Shown here piece by piece: positions 49,154 through 60,078 of a DNA stretch of 64,000 nucleotides. Every line of letters begins with the position of its first letter. Within the stretch, counting starts at the first letter, position 1. The position numbers and the translations under genes were made by a program. The notes under the pieces are model-generated. The model did not search any database. It worked only from the letters and a program-made list of their open reading frames with translations, and was not told the origin of the DNA. Location of the stretch: positions 52,781-116,780 of the forward strand of contig CAWBSY010000012.1 in NCBI GenBank assembly GCA_963791575.1. Reading direction: 5' to 3'. The stretch comes from JAOAPG01 sp963791575. Its GTDB lineage: Bacteria; Acidobacteriota; Terriglobia; Terriglobales; Acidobacteriaceae.

Positions 49154-49893
49154 GCGGCGACCTGATTTGAAGACAGCACGCGGACCGCTTCGCGATAACC
49201 ATGTAGCGTGCCTACATCCACGTAGACCTCACCCCGCTTTACGCCGATTGCTGTCCCTCCATTTGCCAAATATGCATTCACCAGGGTGCCGATATATTGG
49301 TCGCTGCGTCCGCGCTCTATCCAAAGCCGGTAGAGGTCCGCGAAGTGTTTTCCTGTGAGCTTGAATGCTCCCCATATCCATTCGGAATCTGCGCCCTGTT
49401 TTTTGACTTGAATCTCTTCGACAAATCCCATGTCGTCAGTGATGACCGCATCGAACAGCTCAGGTTTGGCTACGGGAAAAAGTAAAAAAGAAAACTGGCC
49501 ATCCGGCAGAAATTCAAAGCCTTCGATAGGGAACCAGACGGTATCCGGGAGGCCTATTAGCACTTCATCATCGGGTGCGATAAATGGCTGCGCACTGAAT
49601 AATGCATCGCACAGTCCATTAGGGTTTTGCTGAACGACGTAACAGATCGACGCATCGCCGATCTTTCCACCGAAGTAGCTCACTATGTCGGTCTTCGCAG
49701 GTGAGATCACAAAGCATACTCGGGTAACTCCGGCGGTCAGCATTCGCTCCAGCAGGTATTCGCAAACAGCGCGCGGACGCTCAACATTTCCGTCCAACCG
49801 CGTGCCCACTGGGAGCAGCTCCTTTGAGAAAGCGAGTGGTTGAATTCTCGTCCCCAACCCTGCGGCTGGCACTATTCCCCAGCGATGACTCAT
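49150..49893 (-). CDS. Sugar-1-phosphate nucleotidyltransferase
   Basis: The 247-residue protein has the signature GIVPAAGLGTRIQPLAFSKE at the N-terminus, as in RmlA/GalU-type enzymes, and a catalytic-site strand VLIGLPDTVWFPI. It would activate a sugar-1-phosphate with NTP for the adjacent glycosyltransferases. The enzyme is shorter than GalU (about 300) and close to short RmlA-like forms; the sugar is not predictable. ATGA overlaps on both sides. Confidence 0.85.
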   Translation of the reverse strand: MSHRWGIVPAAGLGTRIQPLAFSKELLPVGTRLDGNVERPRAVCEYLLERMLTAGVTRVCFVISPAKTDIVSYFGGKIGDASICYVVQQNPNGLCDALFSAQPFIAPDDEVLIGLPDTVWFPIEGFEFLPDGQFSFLLFPVAKPELFDAVITDDMGFVEEIQVKKQGADSEWIWGAFKLTGKHFADLYRLWIERGRSDQYIGTLVNAYLANGGTAIGVKRGEVYVDVGTLHGYREAVRVLSSNQVAA

Positions 49894-50952
49894 GCTGCCT
49901 CCAAAAAACGAATCAGCTGCCGGCCTCGGTGTTCGGCGGTATGCTCTGAGAGGACGCGCTCACGTGCCGCGCGTCCAATCCGGCGCAGATCTTCGGAATC
50001 TGTCGCTCAAAGCGTCCACTACATCCGTCGCGGTTGACGCGACAAGTATTTCTTTCCCCGGTTCGAAGAATTCATCCAGTCCTTCCCACGAATCGCTTAC
50101 AACCGGCGTTTCACAAGCAGCAGCCTCGAACAGTCGTCCCGAAGGACAGTAGCCGGTCTCCGCCATCGCGGCGCGCGTAACATTCAGCGTTAATTTGGAG
50201 GAACAATAGAATGCCGGATGTTCCGGTGGAGGAACGTGGTGAACGAACCAAACATTTTCGGTCCAGGGAAAATCTTGCGGATACTGCGCGCCGCCCAGCA
50301 CGAAGCGTTTTGTGGGTGATCGTCTCGCAGGTTCCAGAAACAACTCACCGAGAAGGGCTTGCCGATCTGCAGAGTAGGTTCCCAGGTACGACATGTCGGA
50401 ACTGTACTGATCATTGGGAACTACGGGTTTATGAATGAGGGGATCAACGCTTCCATAAAGCGCCGCCACACGACGTGCACCGAGAAGTTGGTGCAGTTCT
50501 TGCAAAGCGCGACCGCCTGCATAGCTCAATACGAGATCGAAAGCACCCAGACCATCAGACGGGATATACTCGACCGCTCCTTCCGTCCGAAGCTTCTCCA
50601 AAGTCACTGGCGAGTCCAGGTCATAGAAAACTCTGACGGGCACGTGCGAATTCAGTATCAGCTCCGATGCGGCTATGGCGTCCGGACAATATGAAGTGAC
50701 GATTGCTGCGTCTGCATTGTCGACAGCAGCTCGCGCGGAGGGTTCTGCGTCGTTCCAATCGTTATAGAAACGTAATTCATACGGCTCCGGGTTTTCCAAA
50801 TCCCGATGTCGCGCGTAATAAGGGACGTCATGCTCGAAGAAGGTTACCTGATGTCCTTGGCGCGCGAGAGCTCCGCATAATCCCCGCCAAATCGTCGCGT
50901 GTCCATTTCCCCACGAGGAGCTGACAGTCAGGCCGAATATGACGATTCTCAC
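49890..50952 (-). CDS. CgeB-like glycosyltransferase (frameshifted near the end)
   Basis: The protein starts MRIVIFGLTVSSSWGNGHAT. Its C-terminal domain matches Glyco_trans_1_2 (CgeB/YkvP): SSKLTLNVTRAAMAETGYCP, then GRLFEAAACETPVVSDSWEG and FFEPGKEILVA. At about 50010 the frame shifts; the other frame reads DSEDLRRIGRAARERVLSEH, then GRQLIRFLEAA and a stop at 49890-49892 that overlaps the next start as ATGA. That overlap supports the corrected reading. About 354 residues. First gene of the operon; the acceptor is unknown. Confidence 0.8.
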
Positions 50953-51304
50953 AGCCTATCCTTGAGATTTGCTTGTAATGGACTTATCCAGCCTGTGCTT
51001 TCCATGCTTTGGCTTTCCTTGTCGGTGGATAAAAATTCACAGGTTCTGATGAATCGCAACCGTGATGCTTCGATGCCACTCGATTCTGTCGCGCTGTATC
51101 CAGAATTGGATTCAAAGTGGAATCCAGCTAAAGATGTATAGGTGCAGAGGTGCTGCGAATTCGCACTTGTGGAGCTCTCACCTATGAGATCGGGCATAGA
51201 CATCTCTCGCTATTTCAATAGCATCTGAGAACGATTGGATTGCCGGGATTTGCGATCAACTCGTTCCTGCCCGGCGGGGTGTTGGGAGAAATTGCCTGCC
51301 TTCT
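50953..51304. other. Divergent intergenic region between the CgeB-like gene and the Omp85 gene
   Basis: About 350 bases that must contain promoters for both transcription units. Frames here have no recognisable protein. I could not find a clear -35/-10 pair or operator. No tRNA or hairpin with T tract is seen. Confidence 0.4.
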
Positions 51305-54217
51305 ATGCGCTCGCTCGTGATCGCGGTTGTGGTTCTTGGCGCACTCGCGTTCTCTGAAGTCTCCTACGAAGGGCAGCCCGTTAGTTCAATTGGCCTAATC
51401 GCAAATCCTCACCTGGACGCCGAGAGCTTCAGACAATACGTCGTGCAGAAACCGGGTCAGCCTTATTCAGAGAAGGACGTGCAAGCCAGCATCTCGGCTT
51501 TAAAAGAAAAAGGCGGCTTCAGTAAAGTTGACGTAAATGTAACTCCGGAAGCTTCCGGATTGCATCTCACTTTCATACTTGAACCCGCTTATTACGTGGG
51601 GATGTTGGAGTTTCCTGGAGCCACCAAAGCATTCACCTACAGCAGGCTTTTGCAGGTTGCAAACATTCCAGATGAACAGGCTTTTGACAAGTCGAAGCTG
51701 CCCGAGGCAGAGGCAGCGTTGCGTCATTTTTTCGAAACCAATGGATATTATCAGGCTACCGTGAAGACAGACATGCAACTCGACGATGCTCATCAGATTG
51801 CGAGCGTAATTTTCAATGTAGCCTTGGGAAAGCGCGCGCGAATTGGACAAGTGTCAGTACAAGGAGCATCGCCTGAGGAGACTGCTAAATTGCTGCACTC
51901 CGTTCGATCGATCCGTGCCCGGCTCACAGGCGGGTTGTTGAAAGCAGGGAAGCCCTATACCGCCGAGCGAATGAAATCGGCGAATACTTTAATCAAGAGG
52001 ACGTTAGCAAAGCAACGCTACCTGGCGAGCAAAGTTCAGGTGAACCCGCCGCAGTACCATGCGGAAACGAATCGCATCGATGTTTCCTTTAGCGTGAATG
52101 TTGGACCCACGGTAGACGTTCGTCTGACCGGAGCGAAACTGTCCGTGATTCCGTTTCTGTCGGGAAGAAATAAAAAAAAGCTTATTCCTATCTATGACGA
52201 AGGAACTGTCGATCGCGATCTAGTGAATGAAGGGCAGCGCAATCTCGTCGACTTTTTTCAGCAAAAAGGTTATTTCGATGCGGCAGTCAATACCAGCTTT
52301 CAAAGACAAAGCGACAAGATTGCCATTGTGTACACGGTGAACAAAGGGAAAAAACATAAAGTAAACGGTATTTCGCTGGAGGGAAATCATCACCTTTCGA
52401 GCGAGCAGATCATCAGCGTTGTGGAGGTTAAGAAACATCATCTACTCTCACATGGGCTGTTTAGTCAGAAACTATTAAGGAAGAGTGCCGATAACATCAC
52501 AGCTCTTTACCGAAATAATGGATACGAAGACGTCAAGGTAGATCCTCAAGCGGTTGACCATGAGCCCAATGTCGATGTTGTCTTCAAGATAATTGAGGGC
52601 ACACAGACTTTAGTCGAGTCGGTGCAGGTGACGGGCAACAACACGCTTCCTCTCGACAAGCTCAAACCTTCCAACGGCTTCAATCTGCGGGAGGGAGCAC
52701 CGTTTTCTCCCGCTCGGATGTCGGACGACCGCAACCGCATCGCCGCCAAGTATCTTGACCTCGGATATTTGAATGCAGAAGTCAAAACGTCGGTGGCACG
52801 CTCGCCGGACAACCCGCACCGCGTCGCGGTCACATACAGCATTCAGGAACATCAGCAAGTGCGGATCAGTAATGTCATCTACATGGGACGGAAACAGACT
52901 CGGCAGGCGTTCATTGCGAAGACGGCGGATGTTTCAGCGAATAGTCCGCTGAGCCAGGGAAAGCTTCTCCGGGCGGAGAGCGAACTGTACAACGTGGGAG
53001 TTTTCGATTGGTCGAGTGTCGGTCCGAAGGCACCTATCACCACGCAGACCGATGAAGACGCACTCGTCAAAGTTCATGAAGCCCCGCGCAATAACATCAC
53101 CTATGGATTCGGGTTCGAGGTAACGCGGCGTGGTGGCAACGTTCCAACGGGAACTATCGCGGTACCCGGACTTCCTACCATTGGAACCGGAAATGCCAAG
53201 GTAGTTCCTAGCGAAGCGACGTTCGTAGGTCCGCGAGGTTCAATCGGGTACACGCGTCGAAACATGCGTGGCCAAGGCGAAACTGCGGCAATTTCTCTTG
53301 TGCTCTCACGGCTCGACCAAAGAGCGCTGGCGACTTACACCGACCCACATTTCCGCCTTTCGCGATGGAACGCACTCAGTAGCCTTTCCTACGAACGTAC
53401 GACCGAAAATCCTCTTTTTGCGGCAGATCTGGCGGATGCATCCTTCCAGCTTGAACGACCATTTGGGACGAAAAAGACGACTCGCCTACAGCTCCGGTAC
53501 GATTTCAACAAAACAATTCTTGCCGCATTGCTGGTACCTCAACTTGTCCTGCCTCAGGATCGCAATATTCGCTTATCGTCTGTATCAGGCACTCTGATCA
53601 AAGACACTCGCGACAAACCGCTGGATGCGCACCGCGGTATTTTTTCGACTCTGAATCTGGCAATTAGTCCGACTGCATTTGGTTCCAACGCAAACTTCGC
53701 CAAATTTTTGGGTCAGTATGCTTTTTATAAGCCGGTGCACTCGATGGTTTGGGCGAATAGTATCCGTCTCGGATTGGCAAAGCCGTTTTCTGGAAGTTTT
53801 GTTCCTACCAGCCAGGAATTCTTTGCCGGAGGCGGCACAACCCTGCGGGGATTTCCTCTAAATGGAGCGGGGCCGCAGCGCATCGTGCCATTCTGTAGCA
53901 ATCCTACGACCCAGACAAATTGCGCGAACATCAGCGTGCCTGTCGGTGGAAATCAGCTCTTCATTCTCAATTCCGAACTGCGCTTTCCACTGCGTGTTTT
54001 GGAGAACCTGGGTGGGGTAGTTTTCTATGATGGAGGAAACGTCTATCGACGAATTAATTTTAATGATTTCGTGAACAACTACACAAACACAATCGGGATC
54101 GGATTGCGCTATAACACGCCGGTTGGGCCAGTTCGAATTGATCTGGGGCGCAATCTGAACCCGATTCCCGGCATCGGCTCAACTCAGTACTTCATCACCC
54201 TGGGTCAAGCTTTTTAG
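51305..54217 (+). CDS. Omp85-family outer-membrane assembly protein with about seven POTRA domains
   Basis: The 970-residue protein has a short signal segment (LVIAVVVLGALAFS). A series of POTRA units follows, each ending in a Gly-Tyr-rich helix-strand (for example FFETNGYYQATV, LVDFFQQKGYFDAAV, LYRNNGYEDVKV, AKYLDLGYLNAEV). I count about seven between residues 20 and 600. The C-terminal 370 residues form the beta-barrel, with the lid-loop motif GGTTLRGF and a terminal phenylalanine (FITLGQAF). BamA inserts outer-membrane proteins; TamA works with TamB. The tamB-like gene starts 10 bases downstream, favouring a TamA-like role, but seven POTRAs fit neither E. coli BamA (five) nor TamA (three). 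Confidence 0.87.
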   Translation: MRSLVIAVVVLGALAFSEVSYEGQPVSSIGLIANPHLDAESFRQYVVQKPGQPYSEKDVQASISALKEKGGFSKVDVNVTPEASGLHLTFILEPAYYVGMLEFPGATKAFTYSRLLQVANIPDEQAFDKSKLPEAEAALRHFFETNGYYQATVKTDMQLDDAHQIASVIFNVALGKRARIGQVSVQGASPEETAKLLHSVRSIRARLTGGLLKAGKPYTAERMKSANTLIKRTLAKQRYLASKVQVNPPQYHAETNRIDVSFSVNVGPTVDVRLTGAKLSVIPFLSGRNKKKLIPIYDEGTVDRDLVNEGQRNLVDFFQQKGYFDAAVNTSFQRQSDKIAIVYTVNKGKKHKVNGISLEGNHHLSSEQIISVVEVKKHHLLSHGLFSQKLLRKSADNITALYRNNGYEDVKVDPQAVDHEPNVDVVFKIIEGTQTLVESVQVTGNNTLPLDKLKPSNGFNLREGAPFSPARMSDDRNRIAAKYLDLGYLNAEVKTSVARSPDNPHRVAVTYSIQEHQQVRISNVIYMGRKQTRQAFIAKTADVSANSPLSQGKLLRAESELYNVGVFDWSSVGPKAPITTQTDEDALVKVHEAPRNNITYGFGFEVTRRGGNVPTGTIAVPGLPTIGTGNAKVVPSEATFVGPRGSIGYTRRNMRGQGETAAISLVLSRLDQRALATYTDPHFRLSRWNALSSLSYERTTENPLFAADLADASFQLERPFGTKKTTRLQLRYDFNKTILAALLVPQLVLPQDRNIRLSSVSGTLIKDTRDKPLDAHRGIFSTLNLAISPTAFGSNANFAKFLGQYAFYKPVHSMVWANSIRLGLAKPFSGSFVPTSQEFFAGGGTTLRGFPLNGAGPQRIVPFCSNPTTQTNCANISVPVGGNQLFILNSELRFPLRVLENLGGVVFYDGGNVYRRINFNDFVNNYTNTIGIGLRYNTPVGPVRIDLGRNLNPIPGIGSTQYFITLGQAF

Positions 54218-54227
54218 AGAAGCGGTT

Positions 54228-57200
54228 ATGCGATGGAAACGGATAATTGGCTGGACTACGGCGGCAACGTTGGTGCTGATTCTCATTTTAGTGGTCGGAG
54301 GATACTTTGTTCTACGCAGCGCCAGTTTTCACCGTTATGTGCTTTCAAAGATCATTCAGCAGGCTGAAGAATCTACTGGCGGGAGGGTGGAAGCTCAGAG
54401 CTTCGACTTTCATTTCTCCGGACTGACCGCAGACCTGTACGGTCTCACTATCCATGGAACTGAGCCCGCCGACCAGAAGCCTCTACTGCAAGTCGATAAG
54501 CTCACTGTCGGATTAAAGATCTTGTCTGTGATTCATCACAAGGTCAATCTCAGTCAACTTCTCATTGAGCATCCGGTAGCGCATCTGCTCGTAACAAAAG
54601 CTGGACGTAACAATATCCCGCAACCCAATGCGCCGAAACAGAAGAGCTCACAAACTAATGTATTCGACTTGGCAGTCGGGCACGTGCTTCTAAGCAGAGG
54701 TGAGATTTACTATAACGATAGCCAAAGTTCTATCGACGCCGATGTCTATGATCTGCGAACAGAGATTGGCTTTGATTCGCTGGCGACCCGCTATAATGGC
54801 GCGATTTCCTATCACAACGGACGAATCAAATACGCTGGCTTAGAATCGTTAACCCACGGCCTGGACGCCCAGTTCAATGCCACACCTGCGGGCTTGAATC
54901 TGTCACCACTGGTTTTGACCGTCGGTTCATCTCGGATCACTCTGCAAGGGAACATAACGGATTACAGCAATCCCGCCGCGGATGCGAATTACCAGATCCT
55001 GATCCACACTCAGGATTTTTCCGGACTGGCTGCTGTCGCCAATCCTTCAGGCGACGTTTCACTATCGGGAGTACTTCGTTATCGCAACCTCCCGAACCAA
55101 CCGATCTTGCGGGATGTCTCATTAAATGGTCAGTTGGATAGTGGTGCGCTCTCCGTAGCTTCCCCGCAAGGCCGTCTGCAGCTTAGGAAACTATTCGCAA
55201 AATATGAACTGAGCGACGGAAATTTGCAAGCTAGAGACGTATCGGTCAATCTGTTCAACGGCAAACTCACCGCTGATTTGAGCATGCGGCATCTGGACAC
55301 GACGCCGGCGACGAAGCTCCACGCCTCTTTGCAAGGCATCTCTATTGCAGCTGTAAGAGGTGCACTGAAGACTGCGAACGCGAAGACTTTGCCCCTCACC
55401 GGAACCGTGGATGGTTCTGCAGACGCATCATGGGTCGGGGCTGTCGACAACATTCGAGCGCAGTCTGATGTCGGCATTCATGCCGCCATTGTTAATCGTA
55501 CAGCCAGCAGCGCTCAAGACGTTCCGCTCACGGGAGCCATCCACGTCAACTATGACGGCCCAAAAAACCTAATCACAGTGCAGCCAAGTATGATTCGCAC
55601 TCCTTCTACTTCGATCACCGCGCAAGGCACTGTGAGCAGCCGACCGAAGGGGCAATCAAATTTTGGAATCCAGGCGAACACAAGCAATCTTCACGAGGTC
55701 GCCGTTCTCGCTTCCGCATTTCAAACTACCCAACCGAATTCCGGAAAAACAAACACCCAACCAACAACAGCTAAACTCTTGAGTATGTCGGGAGCCGCCA
55801 CACTCAACGCGACCGTGCAAGGTTCGCTGCAAAACCCACAGGTTCACGGCCAATTGACGGCGCAAAATGTTCAGATCGAGGGAAGCCAAATCAATAGTTT
55901 GCAATTGTCAGCTCAGGCTGATCCTTCGGGCGTAGTAGTGCAAAACGGTTTGCTGGTAACGGGAAACAAGGCAACGCAAAACAGGGACAAATATCGTTTA
56001 GCGCGAATGTGGGTTTGCATAATTGGTCCTATGTTGCTTCTGATCCAATTGCGGCCAATGTATCCGTGAAGCAGATTCCCATTGCACAACTTCAGCAACT
56101 TGCTAATGTGCAATATCCCGTCTCGGGGATTCTGTCAGCCACTCTCGTACTGCAAGGATCCCAGCTCAATCCGGTCGGCCACGGCGCATTGGAAATTACG
56201 AACGCAAATGTCTACGACGAGCCGGTCCAGAATTTCAAAGCGCAATTCCAGGCAGCGAACGGGTCTGTGACATCCTCTCTCAACGTCAGTATGCCTGCTG
56301 GCGCTGCGACTGCGAACCTGGTTTTTGTCCCAAAGACGAAGGCCTATAAGATCCAACTGGACGCTCCCGGAATTGTTTTGGCGAAGCTGCACGCGGTTCA
56401 AGCGAAGAATTCGCAATTAGTGGGCATTGTCAGTGCGAACGCCAGTGGCGAGGGAACGTTAGATAATCCGCAGCTCACGGCAACAGTCCAGGTGCCACAA
56501 CTTCAGGTCCAACAAACCACAATCAGAGGAATCAAAGCTCAACTGAATGTTGCCAATCAGCGGGCCGACCTATCGTTGAGCACAGCCGTTGCCCAGGCCA
56601 CGTTTCAGGCGCACGCGAACGTGAACCTTACGGGAGACTATTACACCGAAGCGAAGATCGACAGCAGCAGGATCCCGCTTGATCCACTGCTCGCCCTCTA
56701 TGTGCCGAGTCTTCCTGATGGCTTTCAGGGTCAGACGGAACTGCACGCTACATTGAAAGGCCCGCTGAAAAACAGATCGCGGTTGGAAGCTCATCTAGAG
56801 ATCCCGACGTTAGCGGCCTCTTATCAGCAACTACAAATTGGGAACTCCGGTCCTATCCGCATTGACTACGCCAACTCTGTAATTGTGCTCCAGCCCAGCG
56901 AACTTAAAGGCACTGACACTTCCGTGCGATTGGATGGCCGGGTTCCGGTGGGCGGCAACGGAGCGATGGACCTTAACGCAAAAGGTTCCGTGAATATGCG
57001 TCTCGCCCGAATATTCAGTCCTGACATCAAGAGTTCCGGCGCAGTTGATCTCGATGTTCACACCACCGGCAAAGGATCGAGGCCCGAAGTTACCGGTCAG
57101 ATACAGATAAAGAACGTGGCGCTTTCCACAACCGCTGCTCCGGTGGGACTAGACGGCCTGAATGGAACCCTTCTGCTCAAGAATGATCAAATACAAGTTA

Positions 57201-58210
57201 CCCAATTGAAGGGACAAGTGGGCGGAGGTGACATTTCATTTGGAGGCGCGATCATTTACCAGCCACAATTGCAATTTAATGTCGCAGTGCAGGGAAAGTC
57301 AGTTCGGCTTCGCTATCCTGATGGAGTGCGAAGTGTGATCAACAGCGATCTCAATCTTACCGGCAACATGCAAGAGGCTGCCGTAAACGGGCGCGTGCTC
57401 ATCGATAGCCTCTCCTTCACTTCAGATTTTGATTTGTCGAAGTTCATGAACCAATTTACGGGAAATAATGTTCCGCCCTCAGGATCAACTTTTGCCGACA
57501 ATGTGAAACTGAATGTTGCCGTGCAATCCACAGGCGATCTTTCCGCGGCATCTTCTACCGTAAGCATCGAAGGATCTGTAAATTTGCGGCTGATTGGAAC
57601 TGCGTCAAACCCGGTAGTCGTCGGACGAACGGATCTTACGTCAGGTGATATTTTCTTCATGAGCCGTCGTTATCAGCTGCAGCGAGGCATCATAAACTTC
57701 ACCAATCCGACTCAGATCGAGCCGATAGTGAACCTGTCGATTACTACAACTGTCGAGCAGTACAACCTCACGGTGAACATCACCGGACCAGTCGACAAAC
57801 TGCAAACCAGCTATGTTTCCGATCCTCCGCTGGCTCCTGTGGACATCATTAACTTGATTGCTCGCGGGCAAACGACGGAGGAGGCGGGTACCAGCAACTT
57901 TGGGGCGGACTCTGTTCTCGCTTCAGGTGTTGCCAGCCAGTTAGGCAGTGGCGTGCAAAAGCTCGCAGGCATTTCCAGCTTGCAGATTGATCCATTAATC
58001 GGTGGCAACAATACAAATCCCTCAGCACGCATCGCGTTGCAGCAGCGGGTGTCGAAGAATTTTGTTTTTACTTTCTCGACCGATGTCACCCAGCCGCAAG
58101 GTGAAATAGTCCAGGGAGATTATCAGCTGACAAAACGCTGGTCGGTCAGTGCTGAAAGAGATGAATACGGCGGATTCACCGCAGAGGGTAGGTTCCACAC
58201 CAGCTTCTAG
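54228..58210 (+). CDS. tamB: TamB-like translocation/assembly protein (frameshifted)
   Basis: The 1,325 or so residues start with an inner-membrane anchor (AATLVLILILVVGGYFVL). A long repetitive beta-rich part with alternating hydrophobic strands follows. The C-terminal DUF490 domain ends with VGRTDLTSGDIFFMSRRYQL, then PPLAPVDIINLIARGQT and SVSAERDEYGGFTAEGRFH. The frame shifts once at about 55985-56005, where the other frame reads GQISFSANVGLHNWSYVASD. TamB spans the periplasm and moves phospholipids or assembles outer-membrane proteins. It is directly behind the Omp85 gene. Confidence 0.87.
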
Positions 58211-58232
58211 CGGCAAGCTGAAAGAACGTCAC

Positions 58233-59922
58233 ATGTCAGATCCGCAATCAGGTGCGCAAGATTTTTGGATATTCAGAGATGGCCGGAACAGCGTCCCCGG
58301 CAAAGTCTTGTTGCGCGATTTACAACTGTCGTTGCGGAGTGTGCTCGATAATCCGCGAGATCAGAATTGTGTTCTCAAGGCTTTAATTCAATCCGGTGAA
58401 ATCGAATCGGCCTTGGCCGATGTAGAACACTCAGCTGCGCCGACAATCGCTGACTTGACGAGCGCTCTAGCGGATTTGTACTTGGGAGGAGATGCTGCTG
58501 GTCTGAGAGAACTTGCTGGTACTTTGGATAGCTTAACAGTTCCAAGCGTCTTAGCGACTTCGGCGCCAGAGGGTTTTTCGTATTACGCGCTTCATCCTCT
58601 AGACTTTGCAGCAGTGGCTCAACAGATTGCCGATGCATCTTGTCCCACTGCGGTAGTCGGAGTCCGAAGCATTGGAACCACATTGAGCGCTGTCGTTACA
58701 GCGGCTCTGAAGAAGAAGTCTGTTCGTGCAGAAAGAATCACTGTCAGACCTACCGGGCATCCTTATGATCGCACAGCAGAGTTTACAGCCGATCAGATTC
58801 GGTGGATCAATCAAGGGCGCGAACAGTCATCTACATTTCTAGTTGTAGATGAAGGTCCGGGAAGAAGTGGTTCCACCTTTCTTTCTGTCGCCGAAGCGCT
58901 TGTCCGGGCTGGCGTCCCAGCTACACAGATCACTATGATGGGGAGCGTTGAACCTGATCTCAACGAACTGCGAGCTCGGGATGTGGCGGCGCGATGGCGG
59001 ATATTCCGGTTCTTGAAATGCAATCCAACTTCGTATTCGCGTTTCAATAATCACATCTACATTGGTGGCGGCGAGTGGCGTGGAAAATTATTGCATGAAT
59101 CTCAGGGAGTGGCCTGCTTGCTGGCCGCAAATGGAGCGTCTGAAGTTCCTCGCGCCCGACGGAACCAAATTTTTCAAGTTCGAGGGATTGGGCGGTTCGG
59201 GGAGTTAGTCCAGCAGCGGGCACATTCATTAGCTGATGCGGGATTCGGATGCCCGAGTTACAGACGCAGGCGACGGATTTGCACTTTACACGACCGTGGC
59301 ATTGCGGTCGCCGAAATCTGGCAGTGTCTCCGACGAAATTGTTGAAAGAATTGCGCGGTATTGCACATTTCGCGCTGTGGAATTCCGAGTTGAGAACTGC
59401 CTTTCCGCGCCTCTACCAGAGATGGTGCGATTCAATGTGCAGCAGGAGTTCGGGATCGAACTGAAGTTGGATACGGAACTGCTGACATCAAGCCATTCAG
59501 TACTCGCTGATGCTCGCATGCAGCCCTATGAGTGGATCCAAAAAGATGATGGCACGCTCATTAAGACAGACGGGGCTACTCACGGCGATGATCACTTCTT
59601 TCCCGGACCATGTGACATTGCCTGGGACTTAGCGGGAACAGCCGTGGAATGGAACTTGCACCCTGATGCCTTAGCTCTTCTGCTCCTGCGTTTTCGTGAG
59701 ATGAGCGGCATCGATGTGAGTCGTCGCATCCGGATTTATATTTTGGCCTATGCTGTTTTCCGAATGGCTTTTTGTAAAATGGCCAGCGGATCTCTCCGTG
59801 GAACTGCCGATGAATTCCGGTTACGCGCGGCATATTTCTATTATCGGCGCCACGCCGAAGAACATTTGCCGTCCAAAGCTGGTAGCCAATATCGAATTAA
59901 CTCGTGGGCGCGGTCAGGGTAA
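58233..59922 (+). CDS. Unusual PRTase-like / kinase-like two-domain protein (frameshifted)
   Basis: From the ATG at 58233 the first frame reads about 335 residues. Its middle resembles a phosphoribosyltransferase: VGVRSIGTTLSAVVTAALK, then a PRPP-loop-like FLVVDEGPGRSGSTFLSVAE. The frame shifts at about 59240; the second frame ends in LLTSSHSVLADARMQPYEWI, then DGTLIKTDGATHGDDHFFPG and DIAWDLAGTAVEW. This last part recalls the catalytic and metal loops of aminoglycoside/choline kinase-like folds in a degenerate form. About 560 residues in total. No function is known to me. It follows tamB closely. Domain calls are inference from local motifs. Confidence 0.5.
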
Positions 59923-60078
59923 ACGCAAAAATCTGACCTGTTCGTCAAAGAGCGTCGGCTACCACCAAAGAGCCATTGGCAGTGCTTCTGTCGTATGGGT
60001 ACACTGTGTAATCCAAAGTGGTTTTGGTAAGCGTTCTCTAAAATAAATATCAACTTTTTAGGGCAAATCACAGGTTTG

